DNA from: an uncultured Bacillaceae bacterium
GTDB taxonomy: Bacteria > Bacillota > Bacilli > Bacillales > Bacillaceae_L
DNA length: 61,446 nucleotides
Direction of reading: 5' to 3'
Assembly (NCBI GenBank): GCA_947497585.1
Contig: CANMHG010000015.1
Location: forward strand, 1-61,446
Part shown: piece after piece, positions 8,874 to 17,562 of the stretch
Numbering within the stretch: position 1 is the stretch's first letter
How the letters are laid out: the number at the start of each line of letters is the position of its first letter
Position numbers and translations under genes: made by a program
Notes under the pieces: generated by a model
Told to the model about the DNA's origin: nothing
Database searches by the model: none
What the model saw: only the letters and a program-made list of their open reading frames with translations

Positions 8874-10197
8874 ATGAATGCTGTACTTATAGCGGTAGCT
8901 GTTATGTTAGTTTTAAGCTTACTGCGTGTCAATGTTGTATTTGCTCTTGTTACTGGTGCACTTATTGGAGGCGTAACTGGAGGTTTAGGTTTAGAAACTA
9001 CCATTTCGACATTTAGTGAAGGTCTAGGAGGTAGTGCAGTGGTTGCCTTAAGTTATGCTTTACTAGGCGGTTTTGCAGTAGCTTTATCTAAGACTGGTTT
9101 ACCAGATGCTATGGTGCAAATGGCACTAAGAATGGTTGGTAGAAATGGGGAAACTAAAGAAAAAGTCTTATTCAAAAGTTCTTGTAGTCCTTATTATTCT
9201 AGTAATTTCTATTTTTTCTCAAAATGTAATACCTATTCATATTGCATTTATCCCAATTTTGATTCCACCTCTGTTAAAGGTGTTAAATGAATTAGAGTTT
9301 GACCGAAGATTAATAGCAACTGTAATTACATTTGGATTAACAGCTCCATATATATTACTACCAGTTGGTTTTGGAAAAATCTTTCATGATATCCTTCAAA
9401 CGAATATGAAGGATAGTGGGTTAGAAGTAAGTGTTAGTGACATTCCTATTGCCATGTTAATTCCCGTTTTAGGAATGTTAGTAGGACTTTTATGGGCAGT
9501 GTTTTTCTCTTATCGAAAACAAAGAAACTATCAGACTGTACAAATTGCGGGTGGCACTGAAAATAATACGGTATCATTTTCGACTAAAAGTTTACTTTTT
9601 GCAGTTATATCAATTGTTGTAGCACTAGTTGTACAACTTCAAGTAGATTCAATGATATTTGGTGCATTAGCGGGTATTGTTGTTATCTATGTAAGTGGTT
9701 CAATGAAATGGCGTGAAGCAGACTCACTGCTAACAGATGGAATGAAGATGATGGCCTTTATCGGTTTTGTGATGCTAGCTGCTTCAGGCTTTGCAGATGT
9801 ATTGAAAGAAACTGGAGATGTAGACCGTCTAGTAGAGCAGTCTGCGGCTATTATTGGAGGAAATCAATCGCTAGCAGCACTTCTTATGTTACTAGTTGGC
9901 TTATTAATCACAATGGGTATTGGGTCATCGTTCTCAACGATTCCTATTATTGCAACTATCTTTGTTCCTTTAAGCATTCAATTAGGGTTCAGCCCAATGG
10001 CCACGATTGCATTAGTTGGTACTGCAGCAGCACTAGGGGATGCGGGCTCACCAGCATCTGACAGTACGCTTGGACCAACTGCTGGGTTGAATGCAGATGG
10101 TGCACATAACCACATTTGGGACACATGTGTTCCAACTTTCTTACATTACAATGTTCCACTCATTGTGTTTGGGTGGATTGCTAGTATGGTTTTATAA
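8874..10197 (+). pseudogene. yuiF: Na+/H+ antiporter family protein YuiF, interrupted by a +1 frameshift
   Basis: Two overlapping frames together encode one roughly 440-residue membrane antiporter of the YuiF family. Frame one supplies residues 1 to about 99, ending [13 protein letters not shown]. The next frame resumes at [18 protein letters not shown]. Removing a single T at 9171-9172 joins them without loss and gives the usual family length. The rest is intact, including [19 protein letters not shown] near the C-terminus. The break may be a real inactivating mutation or a sequencing error. Left uncorrected, the products would be a truncated 138-aa protein and possibly a re-initiated C-terminal part. 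Confidence 0.85.
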
Positions 10198-10207
10198 TTG
10201 ATATATA

Positions 10208-10246
10208 GACTAATTGCTACCGTGAACGTGGTGATTAGTCTTTTTC
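10208..10246 (+). terminator. Terminator after yuiF
   Basis: GACTAATTGCTACC pairs imperfectly with GGTGATTAGTC and is followed by TTTTTCTTT. Confidence 0.75.
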
Positions 10247-10260
10247 TTTAGTGGATTTGC

Positions 10261-10339
10261 TTTTGGCCCGATTATAGTGTTAATGGCCCGATTTTGTTAA
10301 GGTTTGGCCCGATTTCTCTTCAGTTTGGCCCGATTTCAA
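10261..10339. repeat. Four short GGCCCGATT direct repeats
   Basis: GGCCCGATT occurs at 10265, 10285, 10306 and 10327, spaced 20, 21 and 21 bp, mostly as TTTGGCCCGATTT. The spacers are unrelated. It lies between the yuiF terminator and the NERD gene. Two-turn helical phasing would suit a protein-binding array, but it may be a simple repeat. Confidence 0.65.
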
Positions 10340-10447
10340 TTTTAGAGAGTCACTCAGCTTATATGTTCACAAAAAAGTCACTTAATATAAGCAGGGAAAC
10401 CCAGCTTTTAGGCGTATTTTACTTAAGTAATGAAGGAGAGTGATATA

Positions 10448-11416
10448 TTGATAATAAAAACTTGGAAAAAATCAATTGAATTAATGAAATTGGAGGCTCT
10501 GTTACGAAGATTATCTAAAAGTCACCCAAAAAGGCAATTAGTTGAGAAAGACTATGCAATTAAATCAGCTGGTTTTAGGGGAGAGCTATCTTTGGATTAT
10601 CCTTTAGGATTTTTACCTGAAAAAGATTACTTAATATTTCATAATATCAGATTGAAGTATAAAGATAATTACTTCCAAATCGATACTCTTTTAGTTTCTC
10701 CTAAATTCATCCTCATCATTGAATCAAAAAATATTTCCGGAATATTGGAATTCGACCACTTAAATAAACAACTTATTCGAACTATTAACGATAGCATTAA
10801 CGTCTACCCAGATCCGGTGCAGCAAGTTAAAATGCAGCGTTTTCAACTAGGTTCCTGGCTAGAATTAAATAAGATAACAACAATTCCAATAAAGACTCAC
10901 GTAGTAATCACAAATCCAAGTTCACTAATAAGAATCATTCCCAGAAATACATATTACCAAAAGAAAATTATCAGAAGCACTATACTGTTTGAGAAAATTA
11001 AGGAATTAAGTACACAATTCAACGATGATTTATTATCTAGAAAAGAAATTAGAAGGCTTTCGAATCTCCTCTTAAAGCTAGATACCCCTTTAAATCCGGA
11101 AATATTAAAAACATATCAAATTAATCCTAACGAATTAGTAAAAGGTGTTCACTGCCCGAGCTGTGATACAATTCCAATGGCTAGAGTAAGAGGTAATTTT
11201 TTATGTTCACAGTGCTCCACAATTTCTAAGGACGCATACCAAGCTTCATTAAATGACTACTCCCTACTAGTTAAGCCTACTATTACCAATAAGGAAATGA
11301 GAGAGTTCTTGCTTATTCCCTCAGCTTCAATAGTTAAAAAGATGATTGCCACTTTAAATCTTTCGTATTCTGGCACAACTAAGGATAGAGAATACCATCT
11401 TCCTGTAAACGAATAA
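10448..11416 (+). CDS. NERD (nuclease-related) domain protein
   Basis: A protein of about 322 residues. Residues 40-150 form a NERD domain, with the nuclease-like core FQIDTLLVSPKFILIIESKN (Asp and Glu-x-Lys). A C-terminal zinc ribbon follows: CPSCD...CSQCS, around residues 231-256. NERD proteins are presumed nucleases of unknown role. TTG at 10448 is chosen because AAGGAG (10433-10438) lies 9 nt upstream; the ATG at 10430 precedes that site. It is convergent with bioY. Confidence 0.8.
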   Translation: MIIKTWKKSIELMKLEALLRRLSKSHPKRQLVEKDYAIKSAGFRGELSLDYPLGFLPEKDYLIFHNIRLKYKDNYFQIDTLLVSPKFILIIESKNISGILEFDHLNKQLIRTINDSINVYPDPVQQVKMQRFQLGSWLELNKITTIPIKTHVVITNPSSLIRIIPRNTYYQKKIIRSTILFEKIKELSTQFNDDLLSRKEIRRLSNLLLKLDTPLNPEILKTYQINPNELVKGVHCPSCDTIPMARVRGNFLCSQCSTISKDAYQASLNDYSLLVKPTITNKEMREFLLIPSASIVKKMIATLNLSYSGTTKDREYHLPVNE

Positions 11417-11446
11417 AAAAAGCTGGTAATAAAATACCAGCTTTAA
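11415..11446. terminator. Bidirectional terminator between the NERD gene and bioY
   Basis: AAAGCTGGTA...TACCAGCTTT hairpin with an A run before it and T-rich flank, between convergent genes. Confidence 0.85.
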
Positions 11447-11450
11447 GCAT

Positions 11451-12059
11451 CTATGATGCTTTTGTAGTAATCGTATTCACACCAGGCTTTCTCTTAATTG
11501 CATAGTAGATACGTGGAGCAATCATGGCAGCAAGAAGTGTAAAGACTATGTCTTTAACGGCAAACCATGTCATAACTACCCAAGCAGTACCATAGCCCAT
11601 TTCAACCTCCATCCAGACATTTAAAGCAAGGTACATGTAGTTTGTACCTATAAAGTAAATAGCTGCAATTCCAGCGAGAGATGCAGTTATAAAAACCGAT
11701 AGATTTGGTTTTTCTTTAGCTTCAACAATCTTTCCTGCAAGATAAGCAGCAGCAATATAAGATAAAATAAATCCACCGGTATTTCCAATGATAACACTGA
11801 TTCCTGAACTAAACTGAGCAAATACAGGAGCACCTGCGATCCCTACTAGCATATAAACAGTCATAGAAATAGCACCAAGTCTACTACCTAATAGTAAACC
11901 TGCTAAAATAGCAAAAAATGGTGCCATAGATAATGGTACATTTGCGACCTGTAAAAACGGTGCCCATGAAGTAATGTTAGCGCCAATTGCCATTAGAGCA
12001 GCGAACATTCCGACATACGTAATATCAATAGCACGGAATTTAGATTTTGTAGATGACAT
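11451..12059 (-). CDS. bioY: Biotin ECF transporter S component BioY
   Basis: A 202-residue, six-helix membrane protein that binds biotin and works with the shared ECF energy-coupling module, which is not in this window. Typical BioY features are ALMAIGANITSW near residue 20, VGIAGAPVFAQFSSG, and the glycine-rich IGNTGGFILSY segment. A sigma-A promoter and BirA operator lie just upstream, so it is probably shut off when biotin is plentiful. In B. subtilis the equivalent gene is yuiG. Confidence 0.93.
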   Translation of the reverse strand: MSSTKSKFRAIDITYVGMFAALMAIGANITSWAPFLQVANVPLSMAPFFAILAGLLLGSRLGAISMTVYMLVGIAGAPVFAQFSSGISVIIGNTGGFILSYIAAAYLAGKIVEAKEKPNLSVFITASLAGIAAIYFIGTNYMYLALNVWMEVEMGYGTAWVVMTWFAVKDIVFTLLAAMIAPRIYYAIKRKPGVNTITTKAS

Positions 12060-12065
12060 AATTTA

Positions 12066-12094
12066 TGTAAACCTCCTAAAATATGATGTTAACA
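12066..12094 (-). promoter_or_regulatory. BirA (biotin repressor) operator of bioY
   Basis: On the bioY strand the site reads TGTTAAC-N15-GTTTACA, the BirA half-site arrangement known from Gram-positive bio operators. It starts just after the -10 box and ends 6 bp before the ATG, so it also covers the AGGAGG ribosome site. Confidence 0.8.
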
Positions 12095-12096
12095 AA

Positions 12097-12126
12097 ATAG
12101 TATCGGAAAAGTTGTATTTATGTCAA
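12097..12126 (-). promoter_or_regulatory. bioY sigma-A promoter
   Basis: Minus strand: -35 TTGACA at 12126-12121, an 18-bp spacer, and -10 TACTAT at 12102-12097. The BirA operator begins 2 bp downstream. Confidence 0.75.
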
Positions 12127-12162
12127 CTTATTTTTTATATAAGTTAACCAAACTAAAAAAAG

Positions 12163-12191
12163 TTGACAAATTAAACTTAACGAAATATGGT
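12163..12191 (+). promoter_or_regulatory. yuiH sigma-A promoter
   Basis: TTGACA (12163-12168), a 17-bp spacer, then TATGGT (12186-12191). It drives the gene divergent from bioY. Confidence 0.65.
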
Positions 12192-12218
12192 GACAATAAT
12201 AAAAAAGGAGGGATATCC

Positions 12219-12818
12219 TTGTACTTTGGTAAGATAGTTGAGAAAACAAACGAAAGAATACCTCCAAATCAGCATGTTACAACGTCTTTTCCTGTACTGC
12301 ATCATGGCAATGTTCCTTACTATAGTAATCTTCAAGAAGAATGGAGTCTAACCTTGTTTGGGCTAATCGAAGGAGAGGCGAAGGTACTAAGTTATGATGA
12401 ATTTTACAAGCTTCCACAAGCTAATACTACAAATGATATTCACTGTGTAACAGGGTGGTCTAAGCTTGATAACACTTGGAATGGTGTATTAGTTAAGGAT
12501 TTAATAAGGGAAGCTAAAATTAAGCCAGAAGCTAAGTTTGTCATTTTACATGCAGAAGAAGGCTGGACGACAAATCTTCCAATCGAGGATTTTCTTAAAG
12601 AAACAAGCTTGCTTGCTCACTCCCATAATGGTGAACCGTTAACTCCAGAGCATGGTTTTCCAGCACGCATGGTCATACCTCATTTATATTTTTGGAAAAG
12701 TGCAAAATGGGTTAGAGCTATTGAGTTTACTGATCGAAACAAACCTGGATTTTGGGAAAGAAACGGGTACCATATGTACGGAGATCCCTTTAAAGAGCAA
12801 AGATTCAGCTGGGATTAA
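12219..12818 (+). CDS. yuiH: Molybdopterin-dependent sulfite-oxidase-like protein (YuiH-like)
   Basis: A 199-residue protein with the oxidoreductase molybdopterin-binding domain of the sulfite oxidase family. The likely cofactor-cysteine segment is NDIHCVTGWSKLDNTWNGV around residue 75, followed by HAEEGWTTNLP and HGFPARMVIPHLY. The TTG start at 12219 has AAGGAGG upstream and gives the size known for YuiH (about 198 aa); the longer frame from 12120 overlaps the promoter. No membrane partner gene is adjacent and no signal peptide is seen. Confidence 0.88.
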   Translation: MYFGKIVEKTNERIPPNQHVTTSFPVLHHGNVPYYSNLQEEWSLTLFGLIEGEAKVLSYDEFYKLPQANTTNDIHCVTGWSKLDNTWNGVLVKDLIREAKIKPEAKFVILHAEEGWTTNLPIEDFLKETSLLAHSHNGEPLTPEHGFPARMVIPHLYFWKSAKWVRAIEFTDRNKPGFWERNGYHMYGDPFKEQRFSWD

Positions 12819-12908
12819 TGTAACAATAATTTTACAGAAGATACGGTCATATACATAGAAAGGATAACGAATAAGTTTAAAAACTACATAACAAAGGAGG
12901 ACACCCTA

Positions 12909-13070
12909 ATGCTAACTAAAATTGTATTAAGATGGCACTTTGTTAGAGCGAGGTATTTTAATGCCTTATTCGAATCATGTCTTGACCCTACGTTAAAAAT
13001 GAAACTAGAAGCACAACTGAACTATCACTTAGATAAAATTATTGAATTAAAATCTGAAGCCCCTAGTTAA
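12909..13070 (+). CDS. Small conserved-looking protein, 53 aa
   Basis: A short frame with an excellent AAAGGAGGAC ribosome site and an ATG at 12909. The product is basic at the N-terminus (KIVLRWHFVRARYF) and amphipathic-helical later (LKMKLEAQLNYHLDKIIELK). It has no membrane segment. I do not recognise the family. The stop codon lies inside the loop of the terminator hairpin, which argues for a real, compact gene. Confidence 0.65.
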   Translation: MLTKIVLRWHFVRARYFNALFESCLDPTLKMKLEAQLNYHLDKIIELKSEAPS

Positions 13071-13088
13071 GGGGCTTCTGTGATTTTT
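13056..13088 (+). terminator. Terminator overlapping the 53-aa gene stop
   Basis: GAAGCCCC-TAGTTAA-GGGGCTTC followed by TGTGATTTTT. The TAA stop of the small gene lies in the loop. Confidence 0.8.
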
Positions 13089-13935
13089 ATGCCTCACGTA
13101 AAATCGGCATGGTACAGCAGCGGAACGATCCACCAGATTTAATAATTTCTGTTATATCTACTTCAATTATCTCAAAACCTCTACTGCGAAGTTGTTCATT
13201 TACCCCTTTATTTACCGGTAAACTTAGTATTTTTTTATTACCTATAGATAAAATATTTGTGCCTAACGTAAATTGTTCTTCCTTACTCACTTCAATAAGT
13301 TCATATCGTGAAGAAAGAATATTTTTCTCTTTTTCAGTAAAAGCCTCAGGATAAAAAAGAGCAAGGTCAGGAGAAATAATATTAAAAACACAATCTAAGT
13401 GTAAAAATTTCTCAGTAAAAGGAACGGCAACTACCTCGAAGTCACACATTAAACTTTGCATATGCTCAATTGCTTTCATATTGGTACGATCACTTACCCC
13501 TATAAAAACAGTGTCTCGATCGATAATGACATCCCCGCCCTCAATATGATCTCCAATCAGGTTGTAATAGGAAATTTCATTATCTTCAAGCCACTTTTTT
13601 AGAACATTTTCTTCTCCTACTCGTGCATCTGCTGCCATTTCAGCAACATAAGTAGTCTTTCCTAACGTAAATCCAATATCTCGAGTAAAAACTTGTTCAT
13701 GAAATTTCTCCTCTGCTGGTAATAGAACAACATCTATACCGTTGCTTTCTAAGGTTTTTACTAACAGTTTGTGTTGTTGCATCGCCTTTTCAATATGTAT
13801 GCCTTCTTTTTCAAAATGCCTTTGTGTTTCATTTATAACATCACGTATCGTCATATATTTTGGCTCACATAGAATTACTCTTTTCAAAACATCATACTCG
13901 CTCTGACAAAAAGTCGTTCTGCTATCGATAGTCAT
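13087..13935 (-). CDS. Dimethylarginine dimethylaminohydrolase-like amidinohydrolase
   Basis: A 282-residue enzyme of the guanidino-group-modifying (arginine deiminase/DDAH) superfamily. It resembles B. subtilis YkgA. Catalytic elements are visible: the acidic pair in FTRD (about residue 90) and HIEGGDV, the histidine in FLHLDCVFN, and the nucleophilic cysteine near the C-terminus in GGSFRCCTMP. The exact substrate (methylarginine, arginine or agmatine-like) is not decided by sequence. ATG at 13935 is chosen because GGAGGAAG lies between it and the upstream TTG. Confidence 0.85.
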   Translation of the reverse strand: MTIDSRTTFCQSEYDVLKRVILCEPKYMTIRDVINETQRHFEKEGIHIEKAMQQHKLLVKTLESNGIDVVLLPAEEKFHEQVFTRDIGFTLGKTTYVAEMAADARVGEENVLKKWLEDNEISYYNLIGDHIEGGDVIIDRDTVFIGVSDRTNMKAIEHMQSLMCDFEVVAVPFTEKFLHLDCVFNIISPDLALFYPEAFTEKEKNILSSRYELIEVSKEEQFTLGTNILSIGNKKILSLPVNKGVNEQLRSRGFEIIEVDITEIIKSGGSFRCCTMPILREA

Positions 13936-14070
13936 AACTAATACTTCCTCCAATGATTGTTTATCCTTATGCTACCCAATTGCAAAGAATTTATAGAAAG
14001 GTAAATGAGGTTTAGGATTCCTTCAAAATCTCAATACTAGTAGAAAATAAAGCAGAAAAGAGTGGATTGT

Positions 14071-14316
14071 ATGTTAAAAAATGAAATAGAAGATGTTTTT
14101 AATTGTTATGGTAACAGTCATTTATACGACAAACTACACTATCCACTATACCTCTCAGGAGCGATGGATAAAATAGAGATTGAAATGCTTGAGAACTTTC
14201 TTGAACTATATAATTTCGATGCTGAGAAAACTCTTCTTTTCGACGAATTTACGTATCATTTCAGCATTTTCGAAGCGGTTCTAAGTCGAAATGACCTACC
14301 TATAAAGTACTTGTAA
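14071..14316 (+). CDS. Hypothetical protein, 81 aa
   Basis: A small acidic, soluble protein rich in aromatic residues (YLSGAMDKIEIEMLENFLELYNFDAEK). No family is recognised. An ATG start at 14071 with AGAGTGG upstream is preferred over the GTG at 14062. It sits alone between the DDAH-like gene and the two-component system, and is followed by a terminator. Confidence 0.6.
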   Translation: MLKNEIEDVFNCYGNSHLYDKLHYPLYLSGAMDKIEIEMLENFLELYNFDAEKTLLFDEFTYHFSIFEAVLSRNDLPIKYL

Positions 14317-14360
14317 AAGCCAACTCTCTTTGTTTATAAGAAGTTGGCTTCGTCTTTTTA
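14317..14360 (+). terminator. Terminator after the 81-aa gene
   Basis: AAGCCAACT pairs with AGTTGGCTT, followed by CGTCTTTTTA. Confidence 0.75.
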
Positions 14361-14453
14361 GGAGGCTCTTGATTTTTGTCCGGAATTCTTTAATAAAATT
14401 TTAAGACAAATGAATTATAATGAAGTAAAAATAGTTGATTGGTGTGAATTTAT

Positions 14454-15131
14454 ATGAGGATACTTGTAGTTGAAGATGACAATTCGATGCTTGAGGTCAT
14501 TTGTACAGCACTTAGAAATGACTCATATCAAATAGAAGCATGTAGCACAGGCGATGAGGGTAAGTACTACGCTTCAAATGCTGTGTATGACCTTATCATC
14601 CTTGATATTATGTTACCAGGAGCAGACGGCTTAACAATTGTTAGACATATTAGAAAACAAGGTTTAGATACCCCTATTTTGTTATTAACTGCTAAGGATG
14701 CTATAGAAGATAGAGTAAGAGGGCTAGATTCTGGTGCAGATGATTATCTGACAAAGCCCTTTGCTATTTCTGAATTATTGGCTCGTGTTCGTGCACTGAT
14801 TCGTAGGAAAGCTGGAATGCAATCAGAGGGACTTCTAAAGTATGGTCCTATAAGCATTCGAAGTGAAGTTCACGATGGGTATGTAAATGACCAACCTTTG
14901 AAATTGGCAGGGAAAGAGTATGATTTGTTGGAACTCTTTTTAAGGAACCCAAAACGGATATTAACCAAAGATCAGATATTTGATAGCATCTGGGGGTTCG
15001 AGTCAGATTCAGCACCTAGTGTAATCGATGTTTACGTACACCATTTACGGAAGAAACTAGCAAATTATAATTGTCAGGGATATATTGAAACGATTCGCGG
15101 TGTAGGTTATATGATGAAAGGAAATGAGTAG
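14454..15131 (+). CDS. OmpR/PhoB-family response regulator
   Basis: A 225-residue DNA-binding response regulator. The receiver domain (residues 1-115) has the acidic pocket EDD at 7-9, the phospho-acceptor Asp51 in LIILDIMLPG, and the conserved Lys in LLLTAKDA. A winged-helix effector domain follows (about 125-222), ending TIRGVGYMM. The next gene, its kinase, overlaps it by 8 bp, so the two are translated together. The regulated genes are unknown; the adjacent TauE exporter is one candidate. Confidence 0.92.
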   Translation: MRILVVEDDNSMLEVICTALRNDSYQIEACSTGDEGKYYASNAVYDLIILDIMLPGADGLTIVRHIRKQGLDTPILLLTAKDAIEDRVRGLDSGADDYLTKPFAISELLARVRALIRRKAGMQSEGLLKYGPISIRSEVHDGYVNDQPLKLAGKEYDLLELFLRNPKRILTKDQIFDSIWGFESDSAPSVIDVYVHHLRKKLANYNCQGYIETIRGVGYMMKGNE

Positions 15132-16377
15132 GATGTTTAGGAAGACTAGACACAGATTAGCGTTTACAAATGCGAGTATTTTGTTTGTTATTTTAATCTT
15201 GTTTAGTAGTGCATTATACCTTTTTACTGAACAACGCATATATTCTCAAATTGATTCAAAAATGGTAACTGAGGCTAAACCGTATTTATTGGACGAGAGA
15301 AGGCTGTTATATATAAATCAAAATTATAATAATCGTTCAAATTTAACTAAAATAGCACAAACTCCAACGCTTTACTTACTATGGGATGGAAATCGAAATA
15401 TCGCTTTTCAATATCCTTTAACCGTTTTTAAAAACGATGAGTTGCTTTTTCTCTCATCTACTCTTTCTAGTTCAAAAGGAGAAACGGTTGAAATTCAAAA
15501 TAGCTCATTTAGAATCATTAATTTTGTTGAAAGATATGAAAATGGAGAAGAACGAAAAATTTTACAAGCCATTCGTAATATTGATCAAGAAATAGGGATG
15601 CTGAAGGACCTTAGAATCATCATTTTAGTCGGTATTGGGGTAGGGATGATTGTAGCTATTATCACAGCTTTTTATTTAGCTCAGAGAGCACTTAAGCCAA
15701 TTCAGGTTTCATGGGATAAACAACAACAATTTGTTGCAGATGCATCGCATGAATTACGTACACCTTTGGCGGCTATCCAAGCAAATACAGAACTGTTACT
15801 ACATCAACCACATCAAACAATTGAAAGTGAAAGTAAGACGATTGCAAACGTGCTGAAAGAAACAAAAAGATTAAATAAGCTAGTCGATCATTTACTAACG
15901 CTTGCAAGATCAGATACAAATCAGCTGCAGTTGCAAAAGGTAGAGCTACAGCTTGATAAGGTTATTCAAACTGTTATTGAACAGTTTAGTGTTTTATGTG
16001 AAATTAAAGGTGTAACTTTTGAGGCCACTATTGATAATGAGCTAAAGATGGCTGGAGATGAAGAGAGAATAAAGCAATTACTTTATATCATTTTGGATAA
16101 TGCCTTAAAATATACTGATGAAAAAGGGATTGTATCTTTAAAAGCACAAGGAAATGGCCGTCAAGTAACAATTATTGTAAAAGACAGTGGTATTGGGATA
16201 AAGGATGGTGATCTACCTTATATATTTAACCGTTTTTATAGAGGAGATAAGTCTCGTACTGGAAGTGGTGCAGGACTTGGTTTATCCATTGCGAAATGGA
16301 TTGTAGAAGCTCATTCAGGGAAAATATTAATTCAGAGCCAGGAAGGAAAAGGTACAGAGGTAAAAATCACTTTTTGA
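15124..16377 (+). CDS. Sensor histidine kinase
   Basis: A 417-residue membrane kinase. Two membrane helices (about residues 13-35 and 163-186) flank an extracellular sensor of about 130 residues. They are followed by the H-box ADASHELRTPL, the N-box DNALKYT, and the G-boxes DSGIGI and GSGAGLGLSIAKWIV. All catalytic elements are intact. It overlaps the response regulator and should phosphorylate its Asp51. The signal is unknown. The start could also be the ATG nine bases later. Confidence 0.92.
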   Translation: MSRMFRKTRHRLAFTNASILFVILILFSSALYLFTEQRIYSQIDSKMVTEAKPYLLDERRLLYINQNYNNRSNLTKIAQTPTLYLLWDGNRNIAFQYPLTVFKNDELLFLSSTLSSSKGETVEIQNSSFRIINFVERYENGEERKILQAIRNIDQEIGMLKDLRIIILVGIGVGMIVAIITAFYLAQRALKPIQVSWDKQQQFVADASHELRTPLAAIQANTELLLHQPHQTIESESKTIANVLKETKRLNKLVDHLLTLARSDTNQLQLQKVELQLDKVIQTVIEQFSVLCEIKGVTFEATIDNELKMAGDEERIKQLLYIILDNALKYTDEKGIVSLKAQGNGRQVTIIVKDSGIGIKDGDLPYIFNRFYRGDKSRTGSGAGLGLSIAKWIVEAHSGKILIQSQEGKGTEVKITF

Positions 16378-16391
16378 ACCTGAGGATTACT

Positions 16392-16416
16392 AGATGCAAA
16401 TGGGCATCTGTTTTAG
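16392..16416 (+). terminator. Terminator after the two-component operon
   Basis: AGATGC-aaatgg-GCATCT followed by GTTTTAG; a weak but well-placed hairpin. Confidence 0.55.
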
Positions 16417-16480
16417 TGTCATAAACTCAATTTCTACAATATAATGCCCATATCCGGGAAGTTGGAGAGGTGTTAGGCAA

Positions 16481-17248
16481 TTGAGTATAGGAATATTAAT
16501 TATGGGCCTTGTTGTAGGGTTTTTAGTAGGTTTAACAGGTGTAGGTGGGGCGGCGCTTTTGACACCTTTTTTAATCTTACTGGGAATTAATCCTGTGGTT
16601 GCGGTTGGTACTGATTTTGTTTATAACTCTATTACAAAGCTGTTTGGATCAATCCAACACTATCGACAAAAGACAATAAACCTAAAGTTGGTAAAATATT
16701 TAGCAATAGGAAGTATACCAAGTGCACTTATTGCTCTTGTTTTTTTGCAAATATACGGAAGTACACAATACCTACAAGGTGAGATTATTAAAACGGCTTT
16801 AGGCTATGTGTTAATCATTGTTGCGATCGCTACAATTATAAAGACCCTGTTTGGACATCACTTTAAACAGAATAATTATATGGAAAAACCGCTGGATGAA
16901 AAAATTACAGTTACCATTATAGTTGGGGGGGTATTAGGTTTTATCGTTGGGTTAACTTCTGTTGGTTCAGGGTCGCTCTTTGCCTTAGCAATGCTATACT
17001 TATATAATTTAAAAGCGTCAGAACTTGTAGGAACGGATATTGCACATGCTTTTATTTTAGTTACTGTAAGTGGAATTATTCATATGGGCCTTGGAAATGT
17101 GAATTTTATGCTTGTACTAAATTTGTTAGTAGGTTCCATACCAGGGGTAATCTTAGGAAGTACACTTTCAGCAAAAGTTCCAGTAAAACCTTTGAGAACA
17201 ATAATAAGTGTCATAATTTTAATGAGCGGAATTAAATTAATTTATTAG
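16481..17248 (+). CDS. TauE/SafE family sulfite/anion exporter
   Basis: A 255-residue membrane protein with about eight helices in two repeats. Repeat motifs are GFLVGLTGVGGAALLTPFL near residue 13 and GFIVGLTSVGSGSLFALAML near residue 155, typical of TauE/SafE (DUF81) permeases. Members export sulfite, sulfoacetate or similar anions; the substrate here is unknown. It starts with TTG behind GGAGAGGTG. It follows the sensor kinase on the same strand but after a weak terminator. Confidence 0.87.
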   Translation: MSIGILIMGLVVGFLVGLTGVGGAALLTPFLILLGINPVVAVGTDFVYNSITKLFGSIQHYRQKTINLKLVKYLAIGSIPSALIALVFLQIYGSTQYLQGEIIKTALGYVLIIVAIATIIKTLFGHHFKQNNYMEKPLDEKITVTIIVGGVLGFIVGLTSVGSGSLFALAMLYLYNLKASELVGTDIAHAFILVTVSGIIHMGLGNVNFMLVLNLLVGSIPGVILGSTLSAKVPVKPLRTIISVIILMSGIKLIY

Positions 17249-17254
17249 GTACCC

Positions 17255-17285
17255 GGGATGATTTTAATGAATCATCCCTTTTTAA
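17255..17285 (+). terminator. Terminator after the TauE gene
   Basis: GGGATGATT-ttaatg-AATCATCCC followed by TTTTT. Confidence 0.85.
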
Positions 17286-17389
17286 ATTATCAATACTATG
17301 GAAAATACATAACTGCTCTTCCATTAATTCAAGAGAATGAAATGATATGAAGATTGATATGATATGAATAGCAAGGAGGTAAAAAGGAA

Positions 17390-17557
17390 ATGTATGATAA
17401 GGTCATAAATGATCTAAAAGAAGAAAACACAAAAAATAATTCATTAAATCATGGTTTAGATCCTGAGCTGGACTTACGAAATGTCAATTTCGCTACAGGA
17501 GAAAATCATTACCTAAGCGAAAATGCTAGTCAGGATGAACAATATACAGGACGGTGA
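17390..17557 (+). CDS. Small hypothetical protein, 55 aa
   Basis: A short hydrophilic, acidic protein rich in Asn, Glu and Asp (NDLKEENTKNN, LDPELDLRN). AAGGAGGTAAAAAGG precedes the ATG. It is followed after 5 bp by a second small gene and then by a strong terminator, so the two form a tiny operon. The composition is like small spore- or stress-associated Bacillus proteins, but no family is recognised. Confidence 0.6.
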   Translation: MYDKVINDLKEENTKNNSLNHGLDPELDLRNVNFATGENHYLSENASQDEQYTGR

Positions 17558-17562
17558 ACATA

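Noticed and set aside
9136..10197. Separate 353-aa antiporter gene
   Set aside because: Its apparent TTG start lies within the coding sequence of the first yuiF part and lacks a ribosome site; joining the frames gives one normal YuiF.
12061..12220. Riboswitch before bioY or yuiH
   Set aside because: The gap is fully explained by two sigma-A promoters and the BirA operator; no riboswitch core was recognised.
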